A stretch of 64,000 nt of DNA, taken from Trichoplax sp. H2. Lineage: Eukaryota > Placozoa > Uniplacotomia > Trichoplacea. The notes below the pieces were generated by a model. That model searched no databases and had not been told where the DNA came from. It worked only from the letters and a program-made list of their open reading frames with translations. The position numbers were made by a program, and so were the translations under genes. Position 1 is the stretch's first letter; each line of letters begins with the position of its first letter. The stretch covers positions 165,449-229,448 of the forward strand of contig NOWV01000122.1 of assembly GCA_003344405.1 (NCBI GenBank), given 5' to 3'. Shown here in pieces: positions 11,101 through 25,469 of this stretch.

Positions 11101-14100
11101 CATTTTGGATAACCTGTATAATAATGAGTACGTGATTCATAAATAAAAATTAGCCAATCATAACTCATTTAACGGTATTTACCAGCTACAGAATATCTGA
11201 ATAGCATAAATATATTATCAGTATATTTAGTAATATGTTGTTTGAAATTTACTATCTATGGCGTTTACTGGAGGTGCTGTATAAGTACTTCGAATTGCAA
11301 TTAATAATTACTATTTTTGTAAATATCGTATCGCATTAAAACTGAAAAATAGAACATATGTAGATTATCAATGTATTTGGTACTGTGAGAAATTATTCAA
11401 ATAAATTTTTATTTATCTACCCAATGATTACTGATTAGTGAAAAGAAATTAGTTCACTGAGTGGTGAGCGAGGCAGATAGGACTATGTTAACATTGAAAT
11501 AGGACATCACTATAATTAATAGGATATTATTTTCAATGGCCATCACACCCTTATTTTCGCATTATATTTTTGTCAAATTATGCTATATTTATGTAATAAC
11601 ATCAATATATTTATTTATTTATAATTTTTATCTTATTCTTAAGGAGGGCATAGAGTGAGAGAAAGGGCCTCTGTCAAATATGGTATGGTGTAAGAATAGT
11701 AAATCTATTTTTATCACAATCTGGACTACATAATGCGGAAGTGGTATTCACGAACACTTATCGGGAAAGTTATTTTTTACATTGAGTAATATTCTAAGCT
11801 CTAATTCGGCTAATAGCTTCGGTAACCATACGTAATTGAGTCTATTATTTCTTTCCAACTCCAGAGAAGATCTTCTGCTCCTGGCTAACTTATTTCCTAT
11901 ATAAAATTACGTCAGCACTAATTTCTATTTACTATTTACAAACAAAAAAGTTCAAAAATCGTTACGATATTATCTTAATTGGTGTAATATTCCATATGAG
12001 ATGCCGTACACTAGATTGATTCACTACTGAATCTTTACCGAATCAATAAAGCACCGATCTTAATTTTATTTATTCACTCATATTTCTCTATAGGCTATAA
12101 AATATGGAATTATATCAAATAATTATGGAAGTGAATAAGTAGATAAGTCTGAAATGTCACGAGATGACATTAATGAAAATCTTATCTAATGAAAATATCT
12201 CAAATAATTCTATCTATTTATATTTTATAATAAGGATCTATTGTAAGTATAAAAATAATTCAATAGAATTTAATTTCATTAGCAGGTTATTTTTCTCATT
12301 AAAATGTGTCACTCTTTTATGAGGCAAAAGTTATAAATATTATAATTTGCGATGTTCTTTGCGTTAAAGAAATCAGGATAATTTTTACCTGATATTAGTT
12401 AAAGCTTAAGTAAACTTGAGAAATCAGTCCATGAGCATAATAATTTCTACTTTTAGTCCTTCCAAACTTAATATAGCTTCAGTGCTCTACAAAAATATCG
12501 AGTAATCAACCTAATTAATGTGTGCACCCCGTATGTAAGTAACGTATATTTATCCTTATAAGCATTTCAAAAAAACAAATATCGACTATTATCACCAATT
12601 ATAAAGAAATATAGTCATTGTCTACAAATTCTTTCCTTAAAGTTTTTAAGAAAAATTTTAGCTAAGATCTATTAGCTTTAGAGAGATCATTGCCAAACTT
12701 TTGATTTAGGCTAAGGAAATAAAATCACTATGGTAATTAACGTTGTGAGTTATTCGCGTAGACCAAATATCCGTTTCCAAATTCAATTTCGAGTATTATT
12801 AATGTCGATAAATAAGTATGATAAAAATATTCTGCGCTACGGAAGAAAATTTGCTATTAAACTTATTTATGGAGGTAAAACATACAGTAAGCTAAAAGGT
12901 AAGCAACATTCCATCGAAAATTGTTTCGAAAGCCAATTTTAATAACCGACATATATTAATTTGCTGCATTATTGACTATATGCCTTAACTTAAGCCCACT
13001 AAGATATAAAACTAAAGATAGGGATTATGATCAAAATTTTACTATCATTATAGAGCTAACACGGTAAATTATTTTCTTGATAAAAGGCATCAGAGGATTA
13101 TTATTGTGTGATTGACAAAGAATACCACGGCATGCAAATTCAATTTGATTTTTGTTATCAATTTTCAATGCTAAATATTCACATTTTCCAAACGTGGGAA
13201 TATCAGTGATCACTTGTGATAAAATTCGATCGCAAAAATCAGGACTTTATTAGATCTAATACAAAGACTAGCTACACATACCTCTACTGTAGCCGAATAC
13301 AACTACTGAAAGACTTCTAGAAAGAACAATCAGATAATCTAATGCCTCCTGCTTTTATTCTCTCTCGCTACCTTCACAGCTACAATTAGCATAGCAGCAT
13401 TCCACCATATTTTACACATATTCAGCTTATTAGTAGTTACAATATTTTACTGTGAATCATCATTAATCCAATATGAAATAATTACGGTATTTTTGTAGAC
13501 ATTATTCCTACCTCTCAAAGTACAATGTACTAAGCATATACTAATATATGATTTACAGTTTTATTTCTACCTCTAACCTTGTTAGTTGCTCAGCGTCTTC
13601 TTGTATATAGTTATATGTACTCTAGCATAGAGTCTATCCTTACAGTTCATAATTATGGGCCACTAAATATCAAAGATAAATATAGAAAAGACACTACCGT
13701 ACATCAAACTAAACATGGCAAATAGTCTACAATCAAAATATTAAGTTACTTTGTATGACTGTAAGGATATTTCAGTTAAATTGCAGCTTAAAATCCTAAA
13801 CTTTCTTTACTATTTTCATTCAATATTATCATCAAGACAAATTCTGCATATTGTTGATACAGCTTCATAGGTTCAATGCGTCAGATTTAGTCGTAAACAA
13901 CCTTTTAGGTACGGAAACTATTTAACCGCATATAAAATTAAGCCGTCCATTTGGGATAATAGTAATAAGGTAGTTTCTTTCATTTAGATTTTAATATAAA
14001 CTGTCAGCACACAGACTAAAGCAGAATTCTTTATAGTTTCATTTCTGTTCAAAACAAAAAATAAGAAATCTTATTGTCCTATGGACGTCAGATGTAATTG

Positions 14101-16214
14101 TTGTGCTTCTTGATTTACTAGCAAATTTCATCCCTGATTGCTTACAAAATGTGATAAAATAAGCCATTGTCTGTTGTTATTGACAATGATTATTAACATT
14201 ATCATTATCTTAAAATATCGCATACAGGTACTGTTGACTCAATAAGACAGTGAAAGGAAAGTAGGAATACAATCCAGGAAAACAAATTGATGCAATATCG
14301 TTGGGCAATTTTAAAATAGTTTCATAAACGTATACATTTCTCCTCACATCCTTTTATGGGTTTGGTAATAACCACTTAAGGAAAAGATATTGATTAGGGA
14401 ATTATCCAACTTAAAGATAGTTAGTTATTCGTCGTTTTACTACTATTAAATAGCAATATGATAAAATTCTATAGTGCAGTACCTATAAAATTTTGAAAAA
14501 TAAATTCAAACGCCTATCTTCAATGAATTTAGATGATCAGACGCTATTATACCGGTGTTATAGAATGGAGAGCTGCAATTTCAATTTCTCAGCAAAATAT
14601 ACATTGTACCAACTAGTAACAACTGCTATTAGTGGACGCTGATGAATAGCTACATTTCAGCAATTGTAGGTTTTAAAATGAATTGACAAAATAGTCTATG
14701 ACTCGTTAATACTCGTAGTTATGTTTGACTCCCCAACATGCTATAGAGTAACATAATGAAATAGATATTGTAAAAAAGAAGGATAGAATTTATCATAGAT
14801 GAGGTGAATGTCTCTCTACTTATTGGAATAAAAGAAAAACGAAAGACTGAGTTAGTTTTCATTTGTTTATTCATTGAATTATTCAAATTCCTAATAATTC
14901 TCTTGTACCATATGCGTGTGATCATTATTGCAATGGGTTGATGAATAAATAGAATAGTTCAACAGATCCTAGTTCTATTAGAACTATGTCGAATTAGAAT
15001 AGACTCATTAAGTTATATTTAGTAATAGTATCATCTTCATTTTGAATACATTAAACGGTAGAATCGAAACAATTAATACCAATACATAAACCGAACTTTT
15101 TTTAACCACATTAACTCTTAAAATTAGAAAGCCACACATTGCTAGGCTATGAAAAGTTCATATACCAGTAGAAGTGGACGTAATTTATGTCTAATTCGTT
15201 ATCCATTTTAGCAGTTACGGTAATATAGATAACATATTTCTGGGCAGACCAATTTATCTCACACTTTCAGTAATATTTTCATCGACGGACGTAAGAATAA
15301 AAAGAGACATAAATATTGCAACAAAGAAAATATTTATACAGTAATTGCCAGAAAGGATATTAAGTTTAGGCAATTTACAAAATCGTCAACAATGATGGTA
15401 CATAAGCTTTCAGGCTGAATAATTTATTTCTGATTCTATCTTCAATAAACTTCTAAATAAAATTGAAATTTAGCAAGCTATACTAATATGATAAATGGAA
15501 GAAAGCAATAAAAGTATCATTTTAATGCCATTTCATGCGTTTAAACACCTGTAAAAAGCGCATTCAAGAAAAATTTTTATACGGTTTGAAACTTGTATAA
15601 TATCTTTTGGCCAAAAAATTATCTTTCCCTATTAGTAGGTTAATATGATTAATTATAATCAATGACACTTTCAATAGAGAAAGTAATTCTTTCAGGTTGT
15701 CTATAGGATGAGTTTCTGGTAAGAAGATGATAACTTTTTATATAAGTACATAGACATCTTGCATCGTCAGGGTGACGAGAAGCAATTGTAACTTTCGGTC
15801 TAAATGCTAAAAATACTTTAACCGTTTACAAAACATAGGTTATAATAAAATGGAAATTTTATCTGTAATTAAGCTATTAATTTACTGTACATGTTATGAA
15901 GAAAACTTATCTTTCTATTTATATGTTGCTGATGACCATGACAAAAAAAGAAATTTTAATAATTTTTAAATTCATTTCTGGAAGATGTTGAGAAGCAATC
16001 TATCAATACAACATTTTCAATCAATTTTTTCTTTGTTTCCCTGAATAATATTAAATTTCTGCCCCTAGCTAATTTCTAGGCAAGCAGTCTTGACTTATTT
16101 AAATCTTGTATATATATTCATATGTAAAATTTAGTCTTATTGAGAATTATATAACATAGCGCGTATTAATATCAAGTTTTAGAATTGCTTATGCTTAGTC
16201 TATCTATTGGATAT
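8171..16214. other. Gene-poor AT-rich region
   Basis: About 8 kb with no supportable gene. Alternating AT runs occur near 8905-8930. Isolated short open frames (near 9967, 12730, 13031 and 14719) lack domains, similarity to each other or splice-site support. No tRNA-like fold or B-box was found on reading. Confidence 0.45.
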
Positions 16215-16220
16215 TTTATT
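16215..16220 (-). terminator. Candidate polyadenylation signal for the GPCR at 16.5 kb
   Basis: TTTATT on the plus strand reads AATAAA on the minus strand, about 235 bases after the receptor stop codon. Chance occurrence is possible in this composition. Confidence 0.35.
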
Positions 16221-16455
16221 GAATTCATTGCAATAAAACATTCATCGATTATATTTTTGTTACCTGTACGAGTAAAATATTTAATAGTATTCCATATCAT
16301 TAAAAGGCTGGATAGTTTTTCGATTATCCGTAAAATATAGCCTAGGCGCTGCTTTAGCTTTGTTCAGTCATCTCTTCGTTTAATGTTTGAGTGCCCATAA
16401 TTTACAGTATATGAAAGATGAATGGTATTACATTGAAGAAAAGTTGCGTCCTTAT

Positions 16456-17532
16456 TTATGCCAATGCAAGATTCGATCCAGTTTGTTTATTTGGTAAAAT
16501 AATTTCGGGAATTTTAAAGCTATTTGTTATTCCGGGGTTAGGCTTATGTTTTTTATTACTTAGACATTGAAATCGATGCAACATTTTGCGAAATTCTTGA
16601 CGATAGTAAGGATTAGTGCTAGCGTAAATGAACGGATTAATAGCAGAATTGAGTAGGACAAGTAACTTGGTAAGAAAATGGCCATCGTTGCCCGTTTTCA
16701 GAAGGTTTAAATTAGCTAATGTGAAATAGACGATATTAGGCAACCAGCACAGAAAGAAAGCTAATGATGTCACAGCACAAGTAATGGTAATTTTGTTTCT
16801 CATTTTATAAGCAGCCGTGTTGCGTTTCATTTGATCAGAAAAGCTGCGAATGGTCGTTCTCATGTAGCGCAAGATATTAAGATAGCATGCGATTATCATT
16901 ACCATCGGTAATAAAAACCGTAAGAAAAAATAAAGTGAGTAAATCGTAAAATGCAGTGCTTCATCAGGTAAATTTTTCCATACGCATGATGGATTTTCAT
17001 CTGGATAATAATGAGTTTGCCAGAGGTTGCCTAAAACTAAGACGAAACCCCAAATCCAGACAAAGACTAACATGATTCGAGTACGAGTTAAAGTAAAATA
17101 ACGAGGATGCAGATTGGCTTTGACTACGGCATACCGTCTTTCAATACCTAATACTACCAATGTATACATGGATATAAAACCAAATCCAAAGGTAAATACC
17201 TCTGAACCAATAGCCACACAAAATATATGAGCACCCAAACCAGGTGGTGGTTGAATGTAACCATCCCTAATAATATGCTCCGGAGTAACGATAATAAAGA
17301 TGCCGGTTAGAAAATCGACAAGAGCTAAATTCCAAATTAAAACACCGTGCGGATAACTTCGTAATTTACGGCTATACATGAGCACAATGAAGACTAAGGC
17401 ATTACCAACAACGGAAATACCAGCAACCATACCGAAAGCAATTTGTGTACCGATTCCTCCATCATAAACGGATTCAGAAGAATTAGTAGAATTAGTTGTA
17501 CTAACTGTGGTGCTAAAACCACTACTTGCCAT
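16456..17532 (-). CDS. Class A rhodopsin-like GPCR, paralogue 1
   Basis: An intronless 358-residue receptor. I start at the ATG beginning MASSGF, because the frame extends six codons upstream only to a TTG. The short N-terminus carries N-glycosylation sequons (NST, NSS). Seven hydrophobic helices are visible. Family landmarks are N44 (1.50), D73 (2.50), C105, E131-R132 (a DRY variant reading ERRY), a Trp-rich helix 4 (VWIWG), C183 in loop 2, P209 and Y217 (5.50, 5.58), CWLP at 262-265, and NPFIY at 299-303 followed by an amphipathic helix 8. The disulphide Cys of helix 3 lies 27 residues before the Arg instead of the usual 25. The retinal lysine position 7.43 is Leu, but Lys289 sits at 7.39. 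A close paralogue lies 17 kb away at 34.4-35.5 kb on the same strand. The ligand is unknown; a placopsin-type, opsin-related or orphan receptor is possible. Confidence 0.93.
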   Translation of the reverse strand: MASSGFSTTVSTTNSTNSSESVYDGGIGTQIAFGMVAGISVVGNALVFIVLMYSRKLRSYPHGVLIWNLALVDFLTGIFIIVTPEHIIRDGYIQPPPGLGAHIFCVAIGSEVFTFGFGFISMYTLVVLGIERRYAVVKANLHPRYFTLTRTRIMLVFVWIWGFVLVLGNLWQTHYYPDENPSCVWKNLPDEALHFTIYSLYFFLRFLLPMVMIIACYLNILRYMRTTIRSFSDQMKRNTAAYKMRNKITITCAVTSLAFFLCWLPNIVYFTLANLNLLKTGNDGHFLTKLLVLLNSAINPFIYASTNPYYRQEFRKMLHRFQCLSNKKHKPNPGITNSFKIPEIILPNKQTGSNLALA

Positions 17533-20500
17533 GATGGAATTTGAAAACAAATCAAGATTAAATTAAGAAGAAAAAAACGATAGGATAGTTTAAATACTTT
17601 AAAATTGATCAACGAAAGTTAGGAAGGTTTTTGGCCCAATGTGATCTTCTTGAACAGAGACCACTGAAGAAATTAAAACTATTATATTATTATTGAAATG
17701 ACAGTGACAGCATAAAGCTTTCAGAATTGCACTGACAATTCCTGGATGAATGGCACAGACGAACGATGAAAGTATTTAGACTTGAATTCAGAAATTATTT
17801 TTAATCAACTATAGTTTGGAGCTGCTAATTGATTCTAGAGATGATTTCAAAATATTGACTGGTTCCTTTAAATGATGTTGGTCAGTTTTAATTAATGCCT
17901 TCAAAGAATAGAAATGGCTACATAAATCAAGTTGGAAAGTCGTGATAAAGTGGTAATGATCTTACAGCAAGGTTTGAGTAGAGAAAATTCCTTGACAGAG
18001 AACAGTTGGCTTCTTCAATAAAAGAAAAGTTGATTTACGGCTGTTAATTTTTGTAATAATATTTTAAAATAAAAAATTTATTTAAAAAGATTAATATCAT
18101 TAATACCAATCTGTTATAAATGCAGGAATAAATGATGCTGGTTGTATGTTGGTTGAGATAGAAAGAAGTTGATAATATTATTTTAATAGGTATACTTCAA
18201 ATGATAATCGCTTGTTAGGATTTGAAAAGGCATCCAGATCAAAACTATTGGTTCTGAAAATCTGCTAAATAGCCATCATAAAGCCATGCTATAGTACTGC
18301 TGAGAGAAAATGAATTACGGAACTTTAGATACCTTGAAGATATACCCAAGATAATTAAATTGATGAGTTTACATTTGATTTGACAGCGGAAAATTCTCAT
18401 CCATCGAACAATAAATATTCTTTTCTAATTCAACATTAAAGTTATTGAATAGAAAATAGAATAATAATATCATCTAATAAAAGGTTCTTAATTAGATAAG
18501 CATTCTATGTTAAAAGAAAAGATTCCAGTATTTCTCTAAGTTGTTGCATTAAAATGCACCTGTCGTTAATTCTACACTACTTTCATAGTACATTCTAATT
18601 TTATTATTCATAATAAACTTGTGATACGGCCTTGAAATAAGTATGGTCATAGTCTATCAAGGCCATTAATTATGGATGATGCATAGTTACAATTAATGAT
18701 TAATAATGGTCTCTTCAAAAGACACTGTGCCATTTTTAATATTTGCGTAGACAGTATTATTTTCTGTTGTATTTGAAATAACTTATTGCATTAGCTTACA
18801 TCTATTTCCTTAAATTAATCGATTTTGATTTACGCCAGCCAAGTAATGAAGCATAGTGAAGCTAAATATTGATGCTTAGGAAGACATCAAGATAGCATTA
18901 CCGATATTTATTTAGCTTATTCGAGTACCTCGGTTATAAGAATACTGTAATTCAATTTGAACATGCTATATGTAGCATCTAGATAGTATTGATTGAATTA
19001 GTTAGTGATAGCGCTTTAGCTAGGACCTATTACTTATTACTTTAGAAATGTATAGTTATAGATAGCTATTTTCTAACATTAATTCTAATCCACTAAGCAT
19101 TGGCTTTTACGTCAAATAATCAAGTTATAAATTGACGGTAAACATAATTTTATCGAATTTAAAATGTATATATACATAGAACCAAGTTTGGAAAATATAG
19201 AAGTATACACAAGAATGTTTATAAAAAATAATTTAAGCTACGTATAAAAAATTGCAGTAATTAATTGATAGAAAAGATGTTTATTGACTTTGTCTAAAAG
19301 TAACATAATCGCAGAGGTTACAAAAAAATCATAGCATACTCGTGGACATGAATTATTAACTGTGCTATTAGTAATAAAAAATTACAATAGACGTTATCTG
19401 GCTTTCAATCAAAATCAATAATTTATTATTATTTGTTTGAAGTAAATTTTAGAATCCAATACCTTCAACTTTCCCACTGTCTCTCAATACTATAAAATTA
19501 GCTTTATTGCTAATCCGAATTTATTCTGGGTTCAAATTAAGTCATATGGATGCCAAAATTTAGTTGTTTACGACGAGGTCAAAGGATCTTATCATCTTCA
19601 ATAGTCAAAATAGTATGTAACTGAGAGCTTTATTTGAAACTTGATGCCCTCACGTTAGGTCCGGCTTAATTTATTTCCAGGTTCATTAAAATTTTAGTTT
19701 TAGCATTTTTGATAAAAATTCAATCATTTACCGAAGCTAACAGCAAAGATTTCAAAATAGGTTGCTTTAAATAGTTATTGCTTCGTCAGAAGTATTGGTA
19801 AGAAAGCCGTAGATGGAATAGAAACTGTACCTAAATTAAATGTAATGTCCAGTTCACTATTGGATTCCGTATTCATTCACTCAATACACCTTTCTCATAA
19901 TTGCAAAGGTACAATTGATCAGAATGTCCTAATTTAATCAAAATATTCTAGCGATTAGAATATCTTTATATTTTAGGCCAATAATTTGCGATTTTGCATG
20001 CCAAAAGGTACTTGTTCATTACATTGTGGGGCAATCACTTATTGTAGATAACCAGTGGGATCATCTTGATAGGATTGAAACCCTCAATACTTGTATGCTA
20101 ATATTACAGTGAATCACGAACCAACTTTTAAAGAAAGTAGGCTAACATGATGTCTAAAATATACACTGTACAGCCTCAACTTAGCTTAAAATTAAAATTA
20201 TTAATCATCCTGTAACCAATTGCACGTAGAAGTCATGAATTTGGCTGCAAAAATTTAGTAGTCTGATTGTAGGTAGATAGTCCTTGATAGCCGTAAGATA
20301 AATGTGATTTTTATGTAATGAAGTGAAAGATACAAGAACCTGTAGTTCTTACTTCACTATTTTGAAGGGAATTTATTATACTATATACAGCTATTTTTAG
20401 TCAGCTTAGCAGTGCATATGAGCACAAATGCGGCGTTTTTTCTTTACAGTATATTTAAAAAAAATATATCATAACGTAAACTTATACTAGTTATGCACTA

Positions 20501-20810
20501 ACATAATTTCAAATTATTGGGACAACTTTTTAATCGATTGATGTTGATGCATACAATACTGACATGACATCTTCATTATTGTGTAACCTCATAATTAGTT
20601 TCATAGTAAAGTTATAAAGTAGCTGATATCATACAAGAAATAATTACTTTACCTTTTAAAAACAGATCATGAGCGAGATATTATAATCACGTTTAAAAGA
20701 TTGTCACGGTACGAACTACCGTGAAGAAATACCTAAATTTGGTTAATACAATATAGTGATAATATATTACGACTAGTTACTTACAATAGGAATTACTCTA
20801 ATTATAGATG
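17533..20810. other. Intergenic, no gene seen
   Basis: This includes the upstream region of the minus-strand receptor gene. No clear TATA box can be singled out in AT-rich sequence, and no supportable coding frame or structured repeat was found. Confidence 0.45.
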
Positions 20811-21134
20811 TGTTACTGTAAATTTAATGCTTTGCTGTAATGTGCACTGAAATAATTCTGTGAATGGACATATTGCTGTTCGGCTGTGAAAAATTAGTTA
20901 GTAGATGTTCTTACCTAAGTATTTTTATAACATAACTCGTGAATGTTAGCTGCTGTAGAAGGGTATATAAGCCCGTCAGATAGTTGAGTAAAGTAGTTCT
21001 CAATTGTCTAGCTGAGTTTAACGTAGAATCAAAGGGGTCTAAATTCTTGTGAGTAGGAATACTGAATCCGCAGATTTTAAGAGATTTAGAGATTTATTTT
21101 ACGTTATCCTTGTCACGAAGCTGGTTTGTGACTA
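20811..21134 (+). mobile_element. Probable short solo LTR related to family A
   Basis: It starts TGTTACTG and ends GTTTGTGACTA, within flanks AGATG (left) and AGATA (right), a 5-bp duplication with one difference. The terminal 30 bases (GTTATCCTTG, GAAGCTGGTTTGTGAC) resemble the end of the 633-bp family A elements. A clean TATATAAG box lies at 20964-20971. At 324 bp it is about half the length of family A, so it is either a shorter subfamily or an internally deleted copy. Confidence 0.65.
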
Positions 21135-21494
21135 AGATATTTACGAATTCGGAAGATACTGTAAGGATGGACAATATGTACTTTAATTGTCAGCCGTTAA
21201 TCACATGCGAGGCCTTTAAACAACACTAAACCTAATAAAAAAAGCAATTAACAACCTGGATATTATTCTTAAAAAAAAGCTAATAAATACGTTAAACTTT
21301 AGAATGGAGGATAGTTTCGGTTTCTGAACGTTGAGAATGCATATAATGACTCGAGTAAATAAAGCTGCCTTTATTGAATTTCTAAATTATGTGTATGCTG
21401 TGTTATGTAAGCGACGCCGATTATGAATTTGCGACCTACACGCTCCATTTTCACGTTTTATTAATATTCACCAGTTTATTTATTTGTTAATAGC

Positions 21495-21874
21495 TGTAAC
21501 GGAGTAACTTTTGCGTAGCTGTCATAACATAGATTTTATGATAATTCATCTAGAAATATGTTTAAATAGCGTTATCTATGACTTTTTAAATATTTTTAAT
21601 AGATAATTGCATAGCTTTATAGCATTATCTATAAATTGATTACTAATATTTGTATCGATTCGTTATAAATTGACTGACCTTCCAATAAAGTTTGGGTTAA
21701 GTAATGGCTAAGAGAGACTAGTTGTGTTACCGTTCTTCCTGACTATAGGAGATCGTCAGTATTTAGAGTCGTTCTGAGGGTTAATGTCATGGAGGAAAAA
21801 TCTGGCAGTAGACTCGTGGTATAGTTTCTACAATAGTTCTAACATTTCCTCGTTACAAATTTCAGTTTATATCA
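21495..21874 (+). mobile_element. Solo LTR, family B, copy 1 (380 bp)
   Basis: It begins TGTAACGGAG and ends TTTATATCA. It is flanked by an exact 5-bp duplication ATAGC (21490-21494 and 21875-21879). A diverged copy in the same orientation lies at 41903-42287, sharing for example GGAGTAACTTTT near the start and AAGAGAGACTAG in the middle. There is no coding capacity. Orientation is assigned from the TG...CA ends and a TTATAAATTG motif, and is less certain than for family A. Confidence 0.75.
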
Positions 21875-22561
21875 ATAGCATATAAAATTAGCGTTCTGTA
21901 ATACAAGATCACGATTTCGTGCTAACGTCTTGATTCTTCAGAATTTAATAGGGGATAAACAAGGTCTTGCATATGATTCAGTTAATGATATCGATACCTG
22001 TCAACTAGTACTGCGGAGTAAATATCTTCATAGCTAAGCTAGTAATTCTTATAGAAATGAAATTCAAATGCCAGAAATAAAGCTAGATTCTGAAGCTTTA
22101 ACATTAAATTGATTTTTAACATTGAATTAGAATAGTCTCAACGGATAGAGGATGCATAAGAATTGATAACTAAATCTTTTAATTACGGCTGTTACTGTTA
22201 CTTATCATCGAGCAATTAATTATAAAAAATTAGTTTTAGCGCGATTATGTACAACCCTATATCCTACGTAATTGAAGATAGCAATACTACTTAGGAGATT
22301 TTTTTCATGAATCGAAAATTTATTATACTTTGACAGCTATTAGAATTTGTAAATTTATACGTATCATTTATACTTTCAAGGGCATCCAGTATTAAGTTTG
22401 TAGATATTCTTTAGTTTAATTAAGATATAATTATGATATAAGTTATTTTTTATCTTAGATCTCAGGAAAATATCCTAACACCGGAGTATTTCTATCGGTA
22501 AGACATTGACTAAAACATTCTTACTTTCTCTTGTTCTTATAACAGTATCAATTTAGACGGA

Positions 22562-23188
22562 TATCATAAAACAGCTTTGCAACAAGATAGCGTAATGTAT
22601 GATCGATAAGTCAATTCCTTAAACCACGTATCAAGGAACGATATCTGCACTATTAGGAACACTTTTGCTGTACTAGTAAACTACACAAAGACTTAGACGC
22701 CTCGTATTTTACGTTAAACCATAAGTTTAAGAACTAACTTTATTATACGTTTAATGCATTTGGTATTCTTCCTCAATAGTTCATGAATCATAATTGGTAC
22801 GATTAGCTTTGGATACATTCACTGAATAAGATAATAATTTTAGCTATTTTTCTCTAAAAATGCAGACAACTGTACTTACAAACATAGATATCTGATGGCT
22901 AATACAGAATAGTCAGATTACGATATATTCTATCACGAGATATTTCCACGATAATTTAAAATCCACCATAAGTAAGTTACAATCACAATGTTTCGAACTG
23001 TAAGTAGATAATTTGCATTCTCTAATATAACTATTAATTTCGATATATACTAGGTTACGGTCATAAAAAGCCAGTGCTACATTAAAACACGGTATATCCA
23101 AATTAGAAGTTAACTAAATACGGATAGGCTAACAAAGTTATCCTAACATAGATATTTCTACTCTAATGAAGTATATAACACTGTCACA
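22562..23188 (-). mobile_element. Solo LTR, family A, copy 2 (627 bp, inverted)
   Basis: This is the reverse-complement relative of the 7021-7653 element, clearly more diverged than the copy at 27865. An exact 5-bp duplication ACGGA flanks it (22557-22561 and 23189-23193). On its own strand it begins TGTGACAGTGTTA. The opposite end has decayed, with TATCATAAAACAGC where intact copies give TGTCACAAAGCAGC. A 62-codon open frame inside is part of the repeat and is not a gene. Confidence 0.88.
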
Positions 23189-23193
23189 ACGGA

Positions 23194-25464
23194 TAAGACA
23201 TTAGCTAATCATCCAATATCTTGTCGATATAATGAAGGGTCATGTTTAATTTTTACTAATGTAGATGAAGCATTATTTTAATTATATACCATTGAATTTA
23301 CACACTTAGAAACTAAGCAACTATTAATTAATTCCGATTATCATAGCCTTACAGCTATTATCTAAAATTTTACTAAGTAAAGATTTTGTATTATATAAGC
23401 TCCATTATTGCATGAATAGATTAAATTATTATCTAATCGATATCGTACATATATTGATCATATTCCAAGAATCTTTCATCAAATGCGACAATATTGGTTC
23501 TCTTTTAATTGTGCATGTAAGATTAGTATTATTACTTCAAACAATACATCGGTACAAGAATTTGAACAAAAATGAATTATTTTGGTTTTGTGCTATAAAG
23601 AATATAGTTTGATGTTCATTGAATTTTACATATGTGTTAACAATACAACCACAAAAAACGTTCTTATTTCTAATAACAGAATTTTATTTGCAATACTTTC
23701 ATCCAAATAACTAACATAGGTTCTTAATTTTTAATTCTTCAATTAAACCCATCTTTTCCTCGATAATGCGAGAAAAACTTTCTAAACTTGGATAGAATCA
23801 CTGCCCTAATATAATAGTGTATCTTTAGAAAATGTATTTATAAAAGATTTAAATTATTCTTACAACACTGCAAAGAATAATCGTTCTCAGTTAATAAAGC
23901 TAGCGGTAAATTACAGATTATGGTAATAACATTAAAATATCAATGGATTAATTTTATTTTAGTATTTTTAACCTAGATAAAGTATTTAATTTTTGTTAAG
24001 ATGTTTTTACCTTTTTGACGCCATTGTGACATCATCTTTATCCAATACAGTTTTGAGCATTGTATAAATTTATTAACTTTAATACAATACAACAATAAAG
24101 CGATAATATTGACTAATCCTTAATATTATTGCATTATTATAATTGGAGGAATTGTTACTAAAATTGTTGTCCTTGTGCTCCTTTTACATATTCATATAAT
24201 TACCTTAAGCATAAACAATGTCTATCTATAATTAATGCTATGTTCAAATTTGTCAGTCATGATGATCTAAAAATATGACGATATAAACTGAACTACAATT
24301 GTCAAAACTATCAATGCCATGCAAGATACTATAGTTTAAATGGTCGTAATCATGTCAGCATTTATATTATTCATTATTGATTAAAATCGGTATGTATATT
24401 TTCAAGGTGATGTCATGTTAGTATTCTGACGGATTAATTAATGTTTGACTTTGAAATGAAGGTAATAGCTGTCAACAGAGTAGCCCATTTAATTGTCGGA
24501 CAATAATTTTTTCTTTTAAAATTATTAGTCTTTGTCGATAGGCAAATTGGTTCTGTTATCCTAAATAACTGCATCTTAATCATGAGTAAAGATATAATAG
24601 GATAAAAGGATGTGAGATATCGATATTACTTGTGGTTATCGATTCAGAATCTGCACACGTATCTTGGTAGTAGCTAGGGATTAATTGTATATTATATTAA
24701 GGGGAAAAGTCTGCTGGTATTATTAAAAACTAGATGCATAAACCCAGTCATAACTGCATTTACATCCAATAAATTGGTAATTACTAAAAATTTTTCAGTA
24801 TATCCATAGTAATTGTAAAAAATACATTACTCAAGGCCTAAGAAGGCCTTCCATTCTATGTAATGATACCTTTACTTAAGTAGCAACTTTAAAATCATAC
24901 ATGCGAGTAGAACGTTAGTTTAAATCCTGGGTTGATTCACATTGTTTAGTGAATGTCTACGCTAGTAATTATTCTAACTATTGCTATAATAGATAAACCG
25001 TTGACGGAATAAATCTAAATGCAGCCTTCGCTGACTGAAAGTAGTACATTCGGTATTAGAAGCTAATTTAAAGCAGATTTTTTAATGTGTACTAAACTGT
25101 ATAGTACAAGCTAAAAGCTAAATTTGGGCTAGCTGCATTTTAACAGCCATGAAATTAAATTCCATCCTTTATAATTGTATTATTGATCACCAAATAACAT
25201 TGAGGTAGTTAAAAATTAATTGATAGGATCATGTACTTGATCTATTCTATCATGTCCTGTCATATTTTTATAGTAAATTCTGGAGAAATTTAATTCGGTT
25301 ACAGATATTGTAGTTCAAGATTCTATTTTCTTCTGTTAACAAATTTTTTCAGAAGTAATCTTATAAATTGCTTATACCAGCTACTAATTGCGCATAGCTC
25401 GAAGCTAGATAAGTATAGATCTGTAGCGGTGTCAAGATCACCATTATGCATAAATAAGTCGTAT
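23194..25464. other. Intergenic, no gene seen
   Basis: AT-rich, with one 66-codon open frame near 23412 that has no domain or splice support. No structured repeat was found. Confidence 0.45.
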
Positions 25465-25469
25465 GGATC

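Noticed and set aside
16456-17532. Calling the receptor pair light-sensing opsins
   Set aside because: The retinal lysine position 7.43 is Leu and no Glu is found at the 3.28 counterion position, so a visual pigment cannot be claimed from sequence.
16456-17550. GPCR paralogue 1 with an extra N-terminal MFSNSI extension
   Set aside because: The first codon of that extension is TTG. The first real ATG is six codons later, in a good context.
17394-17612. 72-codon minus-strand frame at the start of GPCR paralogue 1
   Set aside because: It overlaps the receptor in another frame and shows no family features.
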